Assembly (NCBI GenBank): GCA_019722365.1
Contig: JADFUC010000040.1
Span: forward strand, 774,916-838,915
DNA: 64,000 nt
Direction: 5' to 3'
Source of the DNA: Lithospermum erythrorhizon
Taxonomy: Eukaryota; Streptophyta; Magnoliopsida; Boraginales; Boraginaceae
Shown: positions 47,348 to 59,122 of the stretch, piece after piece
Layout: every line of letters starts with the position of its first letter
How positions within the stretch are numbered: the stretch's first letter is position 1
Notes under the pieces: generated by a model
Databases searched by the model: none
The model's input: the letters and a program-made list of their open reading frames with translations, nothing else
What the model was told of the DNA's origin: nothing
Made by a program: the position numbers and the translations under genes

Positions 47348-50300
47348 CTCTCTGTAACCTTTTCTTGATGCAAATTTCAACCCAATATCAAAGTTTTACA
47401 ACAATTTATTCAAGAAAATTGCCAACTTTGCTATAAAAAACAAAGTGGCCAATTTGGATCGTCTCATTTATTTGCTATATTTGAAGCTTAATCAAGAGAG
47501 GGAGAGGGTCAAGGAAATGTTCATGAGGGATACATATTACTATTTACATGGAAAATCATTCTAATTATTTTTCGATATTTGTATATCTTTTTTGTTTTTA
47601 AAATATTACAAATCACATATTTAGAAGATTATCGATAGTTATTATGTCATAAAATACATGTGTATTAATTTCAATGATATCAATGAGCCATAAAAGAATG
47701 CACCGAATTCATTATTATGAGACTAGAAATTTCAACTACAATGCAATAAATGGATAAAATGACAAACATTATTTTCTTGTTTAGAACATGTACGTGTCAA
47801 TTTCCTTACAGAATTTTTTTTTTTAAAATATGTTCTCAAATATCATTTTTTATTTAGGATAGTTAAATGATAGTCGATATTAAAAAAATAATGAGTAAGG
47901 TATAAATTTGGGGACAAGAGGTGGGTGAATAATGATATGGGACCATTTTAAAGAAAAGCGAAAGAATATAATTTTTTTTATTTTAATTTGATTATTTTAA
48001 CTTTTAAAGAATTTGGTGCACATATTCTTAACCACTAGAATTAGTATAATACTACCATTAGTAAATACCGTATCAGTCTTGGTAGATTTTCTAAGAGACC
48101 AAAGTCAAGTCATGCGTGCTGAATAAAAGCAAATAATGGGGAAATTATTGTGCAAAATAATGAAGACTAACCCAACCCACCAAAGCCACTAATGAAAAGA
48201 TTATCAAGTTGAACAAACTAAATCTGATCTTGAATTGACTTGTTTTCATATTTATAATCTTTTATTTTACCTAGATGCTTAAGTTTTTGTACCAAATAAA
48301 TAAACTTAATTAACAAGGGAACCCAAGTAGTGGGCAACATTAGTGACAAAGCAAAAAACAAAAAAAACAAAAAAACATTAGTGACAAAGCTTAAACGCCA
48401 ATTCACAGTTAGCTAGCTTGATGACAACGTTAAACTGCTATATATGATTGGTTGAATTAAATAATTATTACTACTAGCTAGTACGGAGTATTACTTTCCT
48501 GAACAAGATTCTATGAATCTATCATAAGTCTCCATAAAATGATTAAATAAATCATGACAACTTCTTCCAAAATAAAATGATTAAAGAAATCATGAGTCAT
48601 GACAACTTCTTCCATTTTGGAAAACGATTACACTTTGTATCCCAATTTCTGAAGTGCTTTTTTTATATGGAAATCTTAAAATGATTTCTCTTTAGATCAA
48701 TTGAATGAAGAGGAATTCAATTTTGTGAATCAAATTTGAATTGTTATAAATATTTGTCTAATGAAACATTCTTATAATTTGGTATGGAGATAGTATTAAT
48801 TCTAAAATTGTTTAAATCAATATACAAATCAGTGTTAGTGAAACTTAAATAAAATCGCTAAATAGCTAAGTTGAGCGTACAAATGACTTAATATTTTAAT
48901 TTTTATAGAATCAATAGTAATTCCTTATTTATGCTAAGATTACTTGATTCTTCTAATTTCAACAAAAGAAGAATCGTTTTTTATCACTATATCTTTGCTT
49001 GAGTTTTTAGGTCTTTAGTTTGAATTAAGCATTATGTCTTTACTCAAATTTTTGGTGATTGAATCACCAATTTTTTATCAATGACTAATATTGAATAAAG
49101 ATAATTGTAGAAATTTTTTTTTTCATTTAAAAACAACTCTCATGATTATAGCGTCTTGTAATCATTTAGGATTTGTTGACTAAATTTTCCAATTAGATTT
49201 TTACTTTTGATTTTATTGTTTATTTTCCTTCCTTTTTAGATTATAGTTTATGTTTAGATGATTCGTAATTCAATTTTTAAAATATTTAATATAATTTTAC
49301 TCTAATTATTCATCATCATAGAACCCGATTCAATTTTAAAACATTGATATAATTTTACTCTAATTATTAAATCGTCATAGAAATGAAAACTCAATTTAAA
49401 TATATATGGAAAACTTCTTCTTCCAAATTGAAAAAATGTATTAATGGTTCTATTATTTATATATACATGATACAAAACCGGTGATACTAATTTGTGGTAT
49501 TTCGGGTTAACGGAATGGATACCGATATAAAGAACATTAATGTATTACAAAATTTAATAAAGTAATATATGAAATACTGACATAACAAATTCGAATAATT
49601 ACTTCAAATGAAATCTTGAGAACCTTAGCAGTTCAATTCGTGATATTTTTATTAATAACATGAACAAATGTGAAGCAGATGCTACTCATTTCATCAAAAA
49701 CTTTTCTAAGGGATCTTTCCTTTTTAGCAATTCCTTAATTGGTTCCCATTTTAGTTTAAAAAATTGAAGGGAAAAATAAATTTGTGAGATAAATTTGAAT
49801 TAACTTAAAAGCTTTGTCTGGCCAAATGTAATGCTTAGAAAAAGGGATGAATGAAGTATAACAGAATATAGCATTTAAGATATGTGTAAAAGAATAAATG
49901 CAAACTAAAGTAACATGACTAACATAAATATATATACCTTTGTCTTAGTATGTGGTGGTATATAACATAATGGATACCGTTCCATTAGTAACATGTGTAT
50001 TATAGGAGTCCCAAGTGTTAATCTGGCCTAAGCGATGAATTACAGGGATGTATTAAAATTATGCATTTCCCTCACTTATTTTACTGAGTGACAAGCGACG
50101 ATGTGTCTTCGTCCACACTCCTCTTATGGCGATCACATGCTAGCGATGGTCGAGGATGTCGTCTATTCACTGTCTGAACTTCAAATTAAGCTATGTACAA
50201 AAATGTTGGGTAATGATGGCGAAATCTAATGGGTTAAATGGCAATAAAGCTATAGATAAATGAACTTTTCTACTTGAAATATGCTTAGTCATGAGCATTG

Positions 50301-51080
50301 ATTTGAATATCTTGGTAGCCTCCACAACATTCGACCATCACTAATCTACACATTTACATCAATGCGAGAAATCCCACCGTTAGTTCGTTTAGTGTATACG
50401 ATCGTATGTTGAAATCCCGCCCCGTCTATATGTAGGTATCCTATTTCCCCAACAGAAACTACAACATAATATTCCAAAGACGATAACTTAAAAATAACGA
50501 CAATATTCCGAACATAATAATCCAAAAGACAACGTTTAACTTAACAATATTCCGAGCTTACATAATATTCCTTCACTAACATATATAAAAGTGTGAATAA
50601 GATGTGTTCTTCAGATTTCACGTTATTAATTATGAATATGGCATCTACAAAATCTAAAGTTAGGAGTTCTAATAGGAATTAACTACTACTTCTATTTTTT
50701 ATTGCGTTTTAAATATATCGTGTGAACTTTGACTAACGTTATTCTTGGCCTTTATATCTTCAAAAGTTATAAGAAAATAACTACTAATTTAACCGACATA
50801 AAAGCGAAATAATTCGATGATACTTATATTGATGATCGATTAGATCTATATATTTAGTCGGAGGACATCAAATTGTTAAACGATATTTGCTATACCTACA
50901 TGGACGCTCTCGGTTTGTATTCATATTTATTATAATTTTTTTATATTATAATTTAAGAAATGAAGTTATTTGTGATTAAGTATCCATGAAAACATAAAAA
51001 TATTAATTAGAAAAACTTCAAAAGAATTGTAAATTTTTCTGGCAGTTTTAGAATGATTTTGAATTAAACATAAAAATCTA
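47348..51080. other. AT-rich intergenic, small local duplications
   Basis: No gene is seen. There is a direct duplication at about 48536-48620 (GATTAAATAAATCATGACAA / GATTAAAGAAATCATG, then ACAACTTCTTCCA). A second duplication at about 49270-49384 shares TATAATTTTACTCTAATTAT. AGTACGGAGTATTAC near 48480 is a Stowaway-type fragment. Confidence 0.45.
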
Positions 51081-51327
51081 CTCAGTCCATCACACAAAGA
51101 TTGTCCACTTTTGACTTTTTGTTCATCTCTTGAACTTTGACGGTAGATAATTTTGTTTGTATTGTATAATACTTGATGAAAACTATATCAATGAAAAATA
51201 CATTTCAAACTCTTTCCATTGATATATTTTTTTATAAAATATTATACAACACGAGCAAATATATCAGATCAAAATTTGAAGTTACTATTATAAAAAAATT
51301 GGATAATCTTTGTGGGATGGAAGGAAA
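51081..51327. mobile_element. Stowaway-like MITE (Tc1/mariner type)
   Basis: The left end CTCAGTCCATCACACAAAGA, then TTGTCC, and the complement of the right end TTTCCTTCCATCCCACAAAG, then ATTATCC, match over about 20 of 25 positions. Both are flanked by TA (51079-51080 and 51328-51329). Size 247 bp, no coding sequence, AT-rich interior. Confidence 0.6.
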
Positions 51328-53099
51328 TATCAATCTTGAAATCGATTAAATGCGATGCGTCGCGTCTCGCTCTTGTATTCAAAAACTCAATCTTTCTGAT
51401 GTTTATCGCACAGTTGGATTCAAAACTAAATTATTATTGAACGAATTGGCTTCAAAATTACACTTTTGAAACTATTTCTTACTATATCTAAACCCGTATT
51501 TAACCACACAAACATTAAGAACATGCAAAAATAATTAAATCATACTTTAATTCTAAGAAAATTCATTTAACAAGTATCCTTAAACCCAATTCAACATAGT
51601 ATACAACCCATTCAACACAAATAGTATAATTTTTATTAGGTGGCAAAAATAAAATTAATTATAATGTCGAAAAAAAAAACCTGCGAGAGTTTAGTTGTTT
51701 TCTCCATTTTCATCAATCTTTTCAACTTAACTTTGTTTACTTAATTACTTTAATGGTGATTTCTCCTCAAAGTCTTCTCTAATTCTCCTCAATTTCATTT
51801 TTGCTATTTCTTACAAATTTTGTGAGCTTTGTGGATTGTTTTGTGGGTTTGGAAACGAAAAATTAGGATTAAATTATTCAATTCAAGAATATTTGTCCTA
51901 TAAGAAAAGTAATTATTGATTTGGTGGGATTGAGAGAAATTAGGGAAACATATTTTTTGGGGATGAATTGATTTGGGTGAATGAGGAATTAGAGGAGGTG
52001 ATTTGGAGGTTCGATTATTTATTTATTTAATTAAAATATGTATTGCCAATTCTACTGCTTACAACCCTTTCTAAACATCTAAGTATAACTACTCATACTG
52101 TATTTTAGTATGAATTTCAAATTGTGGCTAGGCAGTGGGTCGAAACCTGATCGATGCATGTTTAATACATTTTTATGTTTTTAATATATTTTAAAATAAT
52201 AGATAGTCTTATATTTCATCCAAAATTTGCAATCAAATAACCTATATGTTAATACAAGGTGGGTTATATATAATTTGCCACTCCAATACTTATAAAGTTA
52301 AGTAGAAAACCTCTTAGAACATTATTTATACATGTTATATTTGTTATTTGTACGTTTTGGTAATCAAATGTTTGGCGCTTAAACTAGACGGGGAAAACAT
52401 TTTGAATTACCGAAATGATTAATTGACAAATTAGAGTTAAGATGATAAGTTATTTCTTCTTCATTATTTATGCAACCACTTACCCTACTTCATTGTTTCT
52501 TCCACTGAATCTACAAGCAGATAGGGGTATTTAAAGCATGGTATTTGAATTATTCATCATCTCCTTTACACAATCTTTTGTGGCTACACTTGGCTGTTTT
52601 CACACTTTGCAGCAACAGCCAACAGATATCTAAACTAATGGACCATTTGGCTACTGACTTAACAACCACATCACATTATGTTCCAATATCTAGATTCAAA
52701 TTGAAATTTCTAGCTTTGCAACATAATGGACACCAATAATAAATTAAATCGATATAATAAATGGCGATAAATGCAGAGTTCTTCATTAGCAGGGACATGT
52801 CAAATGTGGCATAACCTACATGAGATAATTGCAAAAAAAAGCGATCAATAGAGTTTGTAAAAGTGAGCTTAGTTTTCGGAGTTTGTGAAGTGCAAGCGGT
52901 CCCAAAGTTTGCATTGATACATTGGTAGTCACCGGGTTACATACTACTACTAGTGGAGGAAAATGACCACTTGTGACATGTTTGAAACTAGGAGGCCTCG
53001 ATGTATTATCTGATTTAAGGTAAGTCTCGATTTTACGAACTACGCCTTTCAAGAGAAGTGAAGATGCAAAATGCACATTAAGCAATTATTGATATCTAT
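51328..53099. other. intergenic, no gene supported
   Basis: Open frames at 52545-52739 (+) and 52816-53085 (-) lack recognisable motifs. The second (RKIETYLKSDNTSRPPSF, VTSGHFPPLVVVCNPVTT) has fairly balanced composition and abuts the LTR at 53100, so it could be a transposon or gene remnant; I do not identify it. Confidence 0.35.
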
Positions 53100-54661
53100 T
53101 GTAGACAGTGGAACTTTAATTAATTTTAATTAATAAAATCTATTTTTTTATGAATTTATGAATTGTTAATTCCACTGACTTCCCGATCTGTGATGACATG
53201 TGTTGATTAGGTTCGCCCGAACTTGAATTAAATTCAAGCCATCTGTGGTAGGGTTCAGGAGTTGACGGTATTAATTTTAGGTTAATTAGGGTTTAAACAT
53301 TAGTTAAGCCATTTTAAACCTAGAGATAAGGTTCACCGATTTGAGTTTAATGAGTAATTGGAGTAAAATCAATTAGAAATGAAGTTTTTACGGACAGCGA
53401 GCTTAAAATGGCGGCCCGATAAAAATGGATCAAACTTACCTTTACAAATCAATTTGGGCGCACAAAACCAGGAGATTTGAATTGTTTAATATGATTCAAA
53501 TATCCGACGGTATGAAATCAATACCTCAAAATCGGGTGAATCATGATCACAACGATAAATCGTAAATTGGCGAAAGCCATAAATACCCGTATTTTTAAAA
53601 TAAAGAGAATAAGCGAAGTTGGAGAAAAACTAAGACAAAGTTGCGAGAGAAAAGTTCTGAAGACCGGCGAGGCTTTGAGCATCTCCAACGAAAATTCAAT
53701 GGAATGACTCCGGGGCGCTGAAGCACGGATAGGCGCCTAAAACCATGGGAAAGGCGGGGAATGATCGAGGAGTCTCAACCAGATAAAAAGAGTCTAAGCT
53801 TCACGGCCAGTTGAAGCATCTTGCTTTGAAGCCTGCATCCCAAAATCGAGGAAAGAGGATTGAACCCCATTGAAGCCTCTCATATAGACCAAAAACGGCC
53901 TCAAAGGACAATCCGAAATCTCTTTAAGAGCGGGCGTCATCCCGCAGCAATTTGCGAGAAAACCTGTTTGTTGAAGCCCCTACCTTCCTGACAAATCGAG
54001 GAGAGGATCATGTTGTTGAAGCCACACCACGATACACAAATAAACTGTGAAAGCATCATAGTGAGAAGATGAAATTTTCACTGACCCCCAGTCGAAAATC
54101 AAAGGTAGGAATACGATCTTTGAAAGCCACTGCTTCTACGTCAACTGTCGATCACAAAGGAAGTTGCTAAAGGTCTCTTCTTGAAGGAACGACCGAAAGC
54201 TATAAGGGTTAGATAAAATTCCCTTGGATATATCAACAAAAAAAGAGGTAGGCGTCGTGAAGCCCACATCAGAAGTAGAAGAAATCCATTCGCGTAACCT
54301 ACTATCAGATGGCGGAGGGTCCAATACCAATCCAACCCTTATATCGAGATCAGGTGCTTGATCGGATCCATAGCAGGATCGAGGTTGCTGAAAGCGCCAC
54401 TGGTTGGGATCATTATGTCGAGTCAAATACCCAGTCACAAATCAGGACCACATCGGGACACGTATCGAGTTCAAGATCAATTTCCGATAACTCGGGTCCC
54501 GTATCGAAATTGACCGTATTGAGCGTCGGCATGGGAGAGTACTGACGATAATTCGAGACCCTAGTCAGTTTGATAATATTCTTTGTACCGAGAGAGGATT
54601 TTCCCAAAAGGATTCATTGGCCGAACATATATAAATAATAAAATGTTTCTTTTAAATGGCA
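53100..54661 (+). mobile_element. solo LTR, copy 3, with perfect 5-bp target duplication
   Basis: It starts TGTAGACAGTGG at 53100 and ends AAATGGCA at 54661, 1562 bp, flanked by TCTAT (53095-53099) and TCTAT (54662-54666). The 5' part matches copy 1 (ACATGTGTTGATTAGG) and the start matches copy 2 (TGTAGACA). A TATA-like CATAAATACCCG lies near 53580. No internal domain is present. An alternative end at TCTACA (54681) gives no target duplication. Open frames inside (54136-54607, both strands) are not genes. Confidence 0.75.
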
Positions 54662-54666
54662 TCTAT

Positions 54667-55463
54667 TTCTGGCTCTCTACAAACATAGACTGAGCTTCCC
54701 ATAAATTTAACTGAATTACAGAAAGTGAGTCTTTGTCCAAGAAAAAAACAGATTTAACTTGAAGCACGGTAAAAGATTTCCAAGAATAACAGTGGCCCAA
54801 GAAACTTGTTAACCAAAAATGGTTAGAAGTTAGAACACAAACGGGACAAAAGGAACATGGATAAAGCGGGTTGTGTTGGACTATTCGGTTCGTTCACCCA
54901 CTAAATAGTGCATCGTATCGGATTAACCAATGGCAATAGGCTGAACGAGCCGGACTAATGGATCTCCACGTTTTATGTTTGTTGATTTTGATCGAGAGAT
55001 GGAGTTGCTTGGATCTACCTAATTTGTAATTAAAGATAACAACTAAACCTTCATATAATGATAAATAAATCATGAATCACGTCTTCTATTAAAATTATGT
55101 TTACTTGACAATTTATCTATAACCAGGAAAGCCAAATGAAATTAAAGGATTAAGGATGAAGTGTGGCTAAATTATGGTTAAATTTCATCTAGGTAGTAGG
55201 CATTCATTTTTTGATATTTCAAATAATTACCTGAACATTTTAAAAAATCAGTCATATTGACGAATTTGGTAAATTAAATTAAACCTCAAAACAAACCAAG
55301 AAGTGATAGTTATTAGTTTCATTGACATCAACCCTTGGTTGAATTGACTATATATGTTTAATCAATAAATGTACGTATTAGGAGGTACTCATTTATTGAA
55401 ATTATGTTTTGTCAAATGTGTAAGGCCATCAGATTTTCACCTATAAAAGTAACTTATGACTTA
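54667..55463. other. intergenic between solo LTR and Harbinger element
   Basis: Contains a sequence near 55165-55290 (TTAAATTTCATCTAGGTAG, ATATTTCAAATAATTACC) related to the terminal repeats of the possible element at 30911-31985. No gene. Confidence 0.35.
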
Positions 55464-56196
55464 GACCATTTACAATGGTCAAGTTTAAACACTCAAAAGG
55501 TGTTGAATTGATTTCAATGATTTGTTTAAGTAGCATGTTTAATGAGGTGGAGGATTTGTGTGTTGAAAAAATTCAACACCATTTAAACGCATGAAATAGG
55601 GCCAAATGGACACTTGTCAAATGCTAGTGGTAGGAGGTATTATGCGGGGTCTTGTTTTGGGTATGGATATGGGATAAATATGTGATATTTTTTTTATTGG
55701 GATGCGTATTTTACCAAATTCAAAAATCTCAGAGATAATTTTATTTAATATTTTTTAATTCACTTTTTGCCCTTATAAATAGAGGTTTTCTTCATTTTGA
55801 GCATAAAAAATAAACACAGTTTTACACTTTCTTTAGTCTTTCCCCTAAAATAAGTTGTTTATTTTGAATTTTAAACCTCTTGAGCAATGGAGAAAAATAA
55901 TTATCCTTTTAACAACCAAAATCCAAACAATTACTTGTTTAACAATGTTATCTCAACTTGATACAAGGCTAACAGCAAATTCCAATCAACACGACCCCAA
56001 CAAAATTTGCATTTAAATTTTGGGTTTTGCATTAATGTTGGAGTATACTTCGTATTGCAAATTACCCCCAAATCTTAGATTGATGATGTATTATGGTCAA
56101 CTATCGTCTCAAACATCCGATTTATGCTAATCTTACTTTATGAGCAAAAATTTAAATATTGAAAGCCTTTGAAATTTTTAGATTTCCAGCCCATGA

Positions 56197-57048
56197 ATGA
56201 CGCTTGGAGGAATGAGCGGTGCTAATGCTGAAACTCCACAAAATGATGAGGAAACTCGTCGGACTAGAAAGAAAAACATTAAATGGACCACTGAGCAAAA
56301 TTTGGTTCTTCTCAGTGGATGGATAAATTGTATGACAGCATGTGGTGGAGGAATCCCAGAGGAATCGTCAGGAAAAAAATTCAGTGTTGTAGCAGCGTAT
56401 GGCTCGTTTGGTCTTTCGCGCGAACGATACGTAGCGATCATTTCAACTATATCAGCAAATGTTGGTGGTGGAGGAGCATATGACAACTGTAGAGTGAAGT
56501 GGTGGTCGGAGGTAGTATTTATTTTGGCGAGAAACATCTAGTATAATAAGAGAATGGCGATGGCACGCTTTAATTTGTCTGAGAGTGGGATGGGTTTGTG
56601 ATCGACCACGTTATATGTCTTAAGTTGGTGGAAATGCGGATACGAGAGTAAATGGAACTAAGAGGCTGGAGACCGATACCAGGTGACTTCAGGCATCAGG
56701 TTGGATCCATTTCTCGTCCGATAGGAAGAGATCACAGTAAAAAAAGAAGATAAAGGGAAAAGTTCAAGAAGGAAAAAACTGAGCGTTAGAAGTTGGCTAG
56801 GAAATGGGATGAGTACAAACAATTTTCAAGGAAGGAGTTTGAGGGCTAGACAAAATTATTTTAGCCTGACAGAGAGGCGTGAGAGCTCACGAAACAACAA
56901 GAGCACAAGAAGAGGCATCAAAATTGAGTTGAGCCGATTCGAACAAAAATTGAAAACTATTTATGAAGCTAAAAGCATTAGGAATTTGTTGGATGACTAT
57001 AACAAACAACTCCTAGAAATGTTGAAGGTGGAATTATTTGACAATTAA
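56197..57048 (+). pseudogene. Harbinger ORF1 (Myb/SANT-like DNA-binding protein), broken
   Basis: ORF1 of PIF/Harbinger elements binds the transposon ends and helps nuclear import of the transposase. The first part (56197-56541) reads ETRRTRKKNIKWTTEQNLVL followed by LSGWINCMT, a Myb-like trihelix start, but then diverges and stops at 56539-56541. Downstream pieces lie in shifted frames: SRPIGRDHSKK near 56720, ARKWDEYKQFSRKEFEG near 56795, and a basic, helical C-terminal part. Stops and frame changes make it non-coding now. Confidence 0.7.
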
Positions 57049-57559
57049 AGTATCAATAATGTTTATCTAGAAATAATCTATCCGTTTTTAATAGAAAAAC
57101 GAGATTGTTGTATCATTATTATGATATTTATCTAAGTGTGATGTTTGACTACTTTTACATCAGTCCATGTGAGAAATAAATATAATGGCTGACAAACCAT
57201 GTGAATATTATGCTCTGAAAAAATAATATATTTGACTTTATCTTTACATTATCCGTGTAAGAAAAATAATAAAAGTTGTGAAACTTAAATCGTTAGATGA
57301 CTACTTTCATTCTATTATAAAATATCATGACAAAACAAGTAAATTTACACAACATTTTCTTTATCTTTATAACCTCGATCTTCTCTGAAAAACACTCGAT
57401 GGATCTCACTCAGTTTGTTTTGCGATATTGAAGCCTACGAAAAGACAAACTTCAAATGGAGAGAATTAATAGTGGAAACCTCTTAGAGACGTCATAAAAA
57501 ATATTAGGGAAATGAAGGCCCAGAATAGTACATCTCATAACAAGAGAAATACCTTCGGT

Positions 57560-58640
57560 GATCTTTGAAGCGAAAAGAAGATTAATTGAAGACTATTTTT
57601 CAGATGAACCAACATACGATGAAACAATGTTTCGTCGTAGATTTCGGATGCGAAGTAATAATGGCACAACTACGCGTTATTGAGGACCTTCAACACGTAT
57701 TGACTATTTAAATAAGATTTGATCTTTGCCAAATAAAGAAAGAGATATCTTTCTTTAGCGAAATCTTACCATAAATATATTATATATGGATTGGCAGTTG
57801 ATCACGGAGTTGATGAATATATCCAAAATAGGTGGTACTACTACTTTGAAGTGTTTAAGCAAATTTTGCAAAGGAATTATACATACGTATGAGCTGTGTA
57901 TTTGAGAACACAACACTTAGATTATTACAAGGGCCATGTGTTAGTGAGATGCGGAAACTCTGGAATGATCGGTAGTATGGAATTGCATGCCTTTGGGAAT
58001 GGGCGTGTCCCATTACGTAGGAAGGTCGAATTTGCCCAGAGGAGATAAAGGCAACGTCGTTCTTAAAGTGGTTACTCGTGATTTTATGGATTTGGCATGC
58101 GTTTTGTGGATGTCCAGGTGGATGAATAATCCATAAACATTGACAGATCCTTACGGTTTTGATGATGTGGGCAAAGGGAATGCTCGAGTTAAATTCTTGC
58201 TGTAAATGGACGCCAAATATAATATGACATATTACGCTGCGGATGAGCGCCATCCGTCGTACCCGGCGTTTGTCAAATCAATTAAACTTAAACTATTGAC
58301 TTAAGATAATTTATTTGCGAGAAATATCAAGAAAACTTTGTCGAGAAGGATATGGAAGCGTGCATTTAAATTACTCAAGCTCGTTTTCAAATCATTCGCG
58401 AGCCAGCTCGAATGTGGAACATAAGTGATTTGGCTATCATCATGAGAACATGTATCATATTACATAATATGGTTGTTGAAAAGGAACGAGATACATATGC
58501 ACAAAGTGGAATTATGACCAAGCAGAGATTAGATTAGTCATGTATGTGATGTTGGCTGAGGTGTTGCACGCGTTTCAAAACCATATCGTGCAGATCCGAG
58601 GTTACGTGATCACCAGTGTACATCGCGGTACGATCGATCT
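57560..58640 (+). pseudogene. Harbinger DDE transposase (ALP1/HARBI1-like), broken
   Basis: Recognisable blocks: EPTYDETMFRRRFRMRS (about 57607), TTLKCLSKFCKGIIHTYE (about 57840), GMIGS near 57963 where the IDCMHW catalytic segment should follow, then GDKGNVVLKVVTRDF (second catalytic region), LTDPYGFDDVGKGNA, MTYYAADERHPSYPAFVKSI, and TQARFQIIREPARMW, DLAIIMRTCIILHNMVVEKE (58370-58485). The order is that of the DDE_Tnp_4 nuclease domain. Several stops and frameshifts, and loss of the first catalytic Asp context, show it is inactive. Confidence 0.85.
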
Positions 58641-59122
58641 TGTTGAGCATATATGAAAAGTTTAGAATGTTTGATTTATTCCTACTTAGGTAGTTGTATC
58701 GTGTCCAAGTTGCGCCTTAATAGCTATTTCCCTCCATTAGTTGTATCGTGTGTTTATTACAATGCGTATTTGTATTTAGTGGTTCTTCTTTATTTGATTT
58801 AATATGTATTTTGAATTTTAATTCATTTCAGTAAAAAATAATGAATATATAAATAATTTTTTAAAAACTTATTATTTATTTACTTCTATTTTGCAAATAA
58901 TAATAATATTTATCATATAAAAGCAAGAGATAAATAAAGAAAAATATGAAATAAAAGATGTAGAGTATATGTTATTGAGTTTAAAGTGAGAGAATTTTGT
59001 TTAAACAAATGTTGAGTATGTAAATGTTGAATTGATAATTATTAGACAGAAGAGAAAAAGACGATGTAGAGTGTTTAGAAATTGAAAAGTGAGTGTTTGT
59101 CATATAACCATTGTACATATTC

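Larger units (their letters stand above)
55464..59122 (+). mobile_element. PIF/Harbinger DNA transposon, full-length but decayed
   Basis: The left end GACCATTTACAATGGT and the complement of the right end GAATATGTACAATGGT match at 12 of 16 positions; a further match, AAACACTC, follows inside each end. The element is flanked by TTA on both sides (55461-55463 and 59123-59125), the 3-bp target duplication typical of the superfamily. Inside, in the usual order, are the Myb/SANT-like ORF1 (from 56197) and the DDE transposase ORF (about 57590-58640), both interrupted. At 3659 bp it is a former autonomous copy. Confidence 0.85.

Noticed and set aside
54136..54607. Overlapping ORFs of 64-100 codons on both strands
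   Set aside because: They are inside the 53100-54661 solo LTR, and the moderate GC content makes open frames likely; no domain is visible.
54676..54681. TCTACA as the 3' end of the third solo LTR
   Set aside because: It would mirror TGTAGA, but the flanking 5 bp (AACAT) do not match TCTAT, whereas the end at 54661 gives a perfect TCTAT duplication and agrees with copy 1.
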